Of a stretch of 24,979 bases of DNA, positions 24,148-24,979 are shown piece after piece. Location: the NCBI GenBank assembly GCA_003021335.1, contig PXQL01000007.1:12719-37697 (forward strand), in the 5' to 3' direction. This DNA comes from Halobacteriales archaeon QH_10_67_13. Its GTDB lineage: Archaea > Halobacteriota > Halobacteria > Halobacteriales > Haloarculaceae. The position numbers and the translations under genes were made by a program. How positions within the stretch are numbered: the stretch's first letter is position 1; every line of letters begins with the position of its first letter. The notes below the pieces were generated by a model. The model had not been told where the DNA came from. It saw only the letters and a list, made by a program, of their open reading frames with translations, and made no database searches.

Positions 24148-24495
24148 GTGACGGCGGTCGACGAGTGGGAACGACAGCTCGCAAGCGCCGAGGAGCTCAC
24201 GCAGAAGGCCGTCGAGCGGATCGTCGCGGTTCACGGCGACCGCGGGGTGCGCGCGATCGAGGCCGTCGACGAGCGCCGCGTCAAGGGGTACCGCGATTTC
24301 ACCGTCGTCGTCGGCCACGAGGAGGAGTATATCGTCGAGGAGGACAGCTGCACCTGCAAGGACGCCGAGTACAATCTCGACGCCGACGATCCCGAGCAGT
24401 TGTGCTGGCACGCGATCGCGGTGCGGATCGCCCGCGCGATCGACGCGGTCGACGAACACGAGATGTGGTACTCAGAGGTCAAGGACTTCCTCTGA
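24148..24495 (+). CDS. SWIM zinc-finger domain protein
   Basis: A 115-residue protein, highly acidic. The N-terminal helix (DEWERQLASAEELTQKAVER) leads to EAVDERRVKGYRDFTVVVGH and the SWIM motif: CTCKDAEYNLDADDPEQLCWH, here cited as CTCK at about residue 69 and CWH about 16 residues later (C-x-C-x14-C-x-H). SWIM zinc fingers bind DNA or protein partners. Small stand-alone versions are frequent in haloarchaea without a known function. GTG 24148 is chosen as start because a TATA-like box lies 23-31 nt upstream, while the earlier TTG at 24121 would fall inside that box. Gene appears intact. Confidence 0.82.
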   Translation: MTAVDEWERQLASAEELTQKAVERIVAVHGDRGVRAIEAVDERRVKGYRDFTVVVGHEEEYIVEEDSCTCKDAEYNLDADDPEQLCWHAIAVRIARAIDAVDEHEMWYSEVKDFL

Positions 24496-24520
24496 GCCAC
24501 CAGCGAGGCGAGCGGTCGGC

Positions 24521-24587
24521 AGTATTAATTGTGGCTCGGTCGAACGGCAGAGCGTGTCACTCGTCGAGCAGCTCGCGACCCTGTAGC
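24521..24587 (+). promoter_or_regulatory. orphan promoter with a ten-codon ORF facing the tatC 3' end
   Basis: A good TATA-like box (agtattaatt, 24521-24530) lies 25-34 nt before GTG 24555. That opens VSLVEQLATL and then stops at TAG 24585-24587, one base before the end of the convergent tatC. The layout is that of a leaderless gene start with no gene behind it. It may be the beginning of a plus-strand gene whose body is missing, or a chance promoter. Confidence 0.35.
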
Positions 24588-24979
24588 TCAATCTGCCGTC
24601 TCGCGGCGACCGCGGGGGACCGCCCGGCCGATGCGGTCGTAGGCCCACAATAGACCCAACCCGAGGCCGTAGGCGAGCGATGCCGGGATGGCGACCAGAA
24701 ACATCGTGAAGATGCCCGCCGGTGAGGCCAGTCCGGCGATCGCGAAGACCGCCAGCACCACCCCGCGCCAGGACCGGTACATCCGGCGATACGAGACAAT
24801 ACTCCCGTGATGGAACAGCACCATCGTCGCCGGGATCATCGCCAACAACCCGATACCGACGGTGAGATAGATCACGAGCCACCCGAAGTTGTTGATCCGG
24901 TAGGCGATGACCATGTTCGAGGTGAGCACGTCCCGGGCAAGCGCCGAGATCACCGTCGGTCCAACCAGCAGGAAGCCCA
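24588..24979 (-). CDS. tatC: Sec-independent (twin-arginine) translocase subunit TatC, 3' part
   Basis: The frame is open to the window edge, so the N-terminus lies outside. The visible 129 residues contain three to four membrane segments. FHHGSIVSYRRMYRSWRGVVL followed by FAIAGLASPAGIFTMFLVAIP (in parts) and ASLAYGLGLGLLWAYDRIGR match the last part of archaeal TatC: a cytoplasmic basic loop, then the P-x-x-FTMFL-x-AIP-x-x-LAY helix. TatC is the membrane receptor for twin-arginine signal peptides and is especially important in haloarchaea, which export many folded proteins through Tat. The frame ends RRETAD. In another frame an acidic tail (IELQGRELLDE) is open slightly further, so the exact C-terminus is not certain. 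Confidence 0.85.
   Translation of the reverse strand, partial: GFLLVGPTVISALARDVLTSNMVIAYRINNFGWLVIYLTVGIGLLAMIPATMVLFHHGSIVSYRRMYRSWRGVVLAVFAIAGLASPAGIFTMFLVAIPASLAYGLGLGLLWAYDRIGRAVPRGRRETAD

Noticed and set aside
1..24979. CRISPR arrays, insertion sequences, attachment sites, origins
   Set aside because: No spaced direct repeats, transposase-like frames, tRNA-anchored repeats or Orc1/Cdc6 gene were seen by eye. A systematic repeat search was not possible.

Overview
The window is a GC-rich chromosomal segment from a halophilic archaeon (class Halobacteria). The basis is the acidic, Lys-poor protein composition; recognisable haloarchaeal families (HHH-domain protein with acidic linker, DUF502, SSSCA1-type zinc protein, PAS/GAF histidine kinase, archaeal D-aminoacyl-tRNA deacylase, TatC); and a promoter style in which a short T/A-rich box sits about 20-35 nt upstream of the start codon, as in leaderless haloarchaeal transcripts. 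No rRNA, tRNA, CRISPR array, insertion sequence or prophage was seen. Most of the content is core housekeeping.

Layout. 122-4373: a cation/proton antiporter with a TrkA-type regulatory tail, convergent with dtdA, which diverges from aroE. 4398-7000: a helix-hairpin-helix gene and a convergent sensor kinase, both damaged and fused tail to tail. 7236-12565, all plus strand: a DUF418 membrane protein, oligoendopeptidase F, a Gfo/Idh/MocA oxidoreductase lacking its C-terminus, and an MFS transporter split by a stop codon. 12581-14572: a GNAT gene divergent from lysC, with a small membrane protein starting on the base after the lysC stop. 14585-19704, minus strand: a metallophosphoesterase, a DUF502-ilvA operon, a MaoC-like protein, an acyl-CoA dehydrogenase and a GNAT. 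19828-24979: serA, a frameshifted SSSCA1-type gene, a broken mdh, a glutaredoxin-like/peroxiredoxin-like pair, a 52-residue zinc protein, a SWIM zinc-finger protein and the 3' part of tatC.

Function. Four genes concern amino acid and shikimate metabolism: aroE (shikimate pathway), lysC (aspartate family), ilvA (threonine to 2-oxobutyrate) and serA (serine). dtdA removes D-amino acids from tRNA and pepF degrades peptides. The rest concern ion homeostasis, sensing, protein export and redox.

Most notable observation. Seven genes (HHH protein, histidine kinase, oxidoreductase, MFS transporter, MaoC protein, SSSCA1 protein, malate dehydrogenase) are interrupted at eight points. Flanking sequence on both sides looks well conserved. 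Where the family is well enough known to judge, the missing piece is about 25-35 codons (roughly 80-100 bp). Frame is kept at two points and lost at most others. Promoters and starts of these genes look intact. The simplest explanation is a systematic assembly or sequencing artefact; the alternative is a real deletion process. The missing lengths are estimated from memory of the families, not from a computed alignment.
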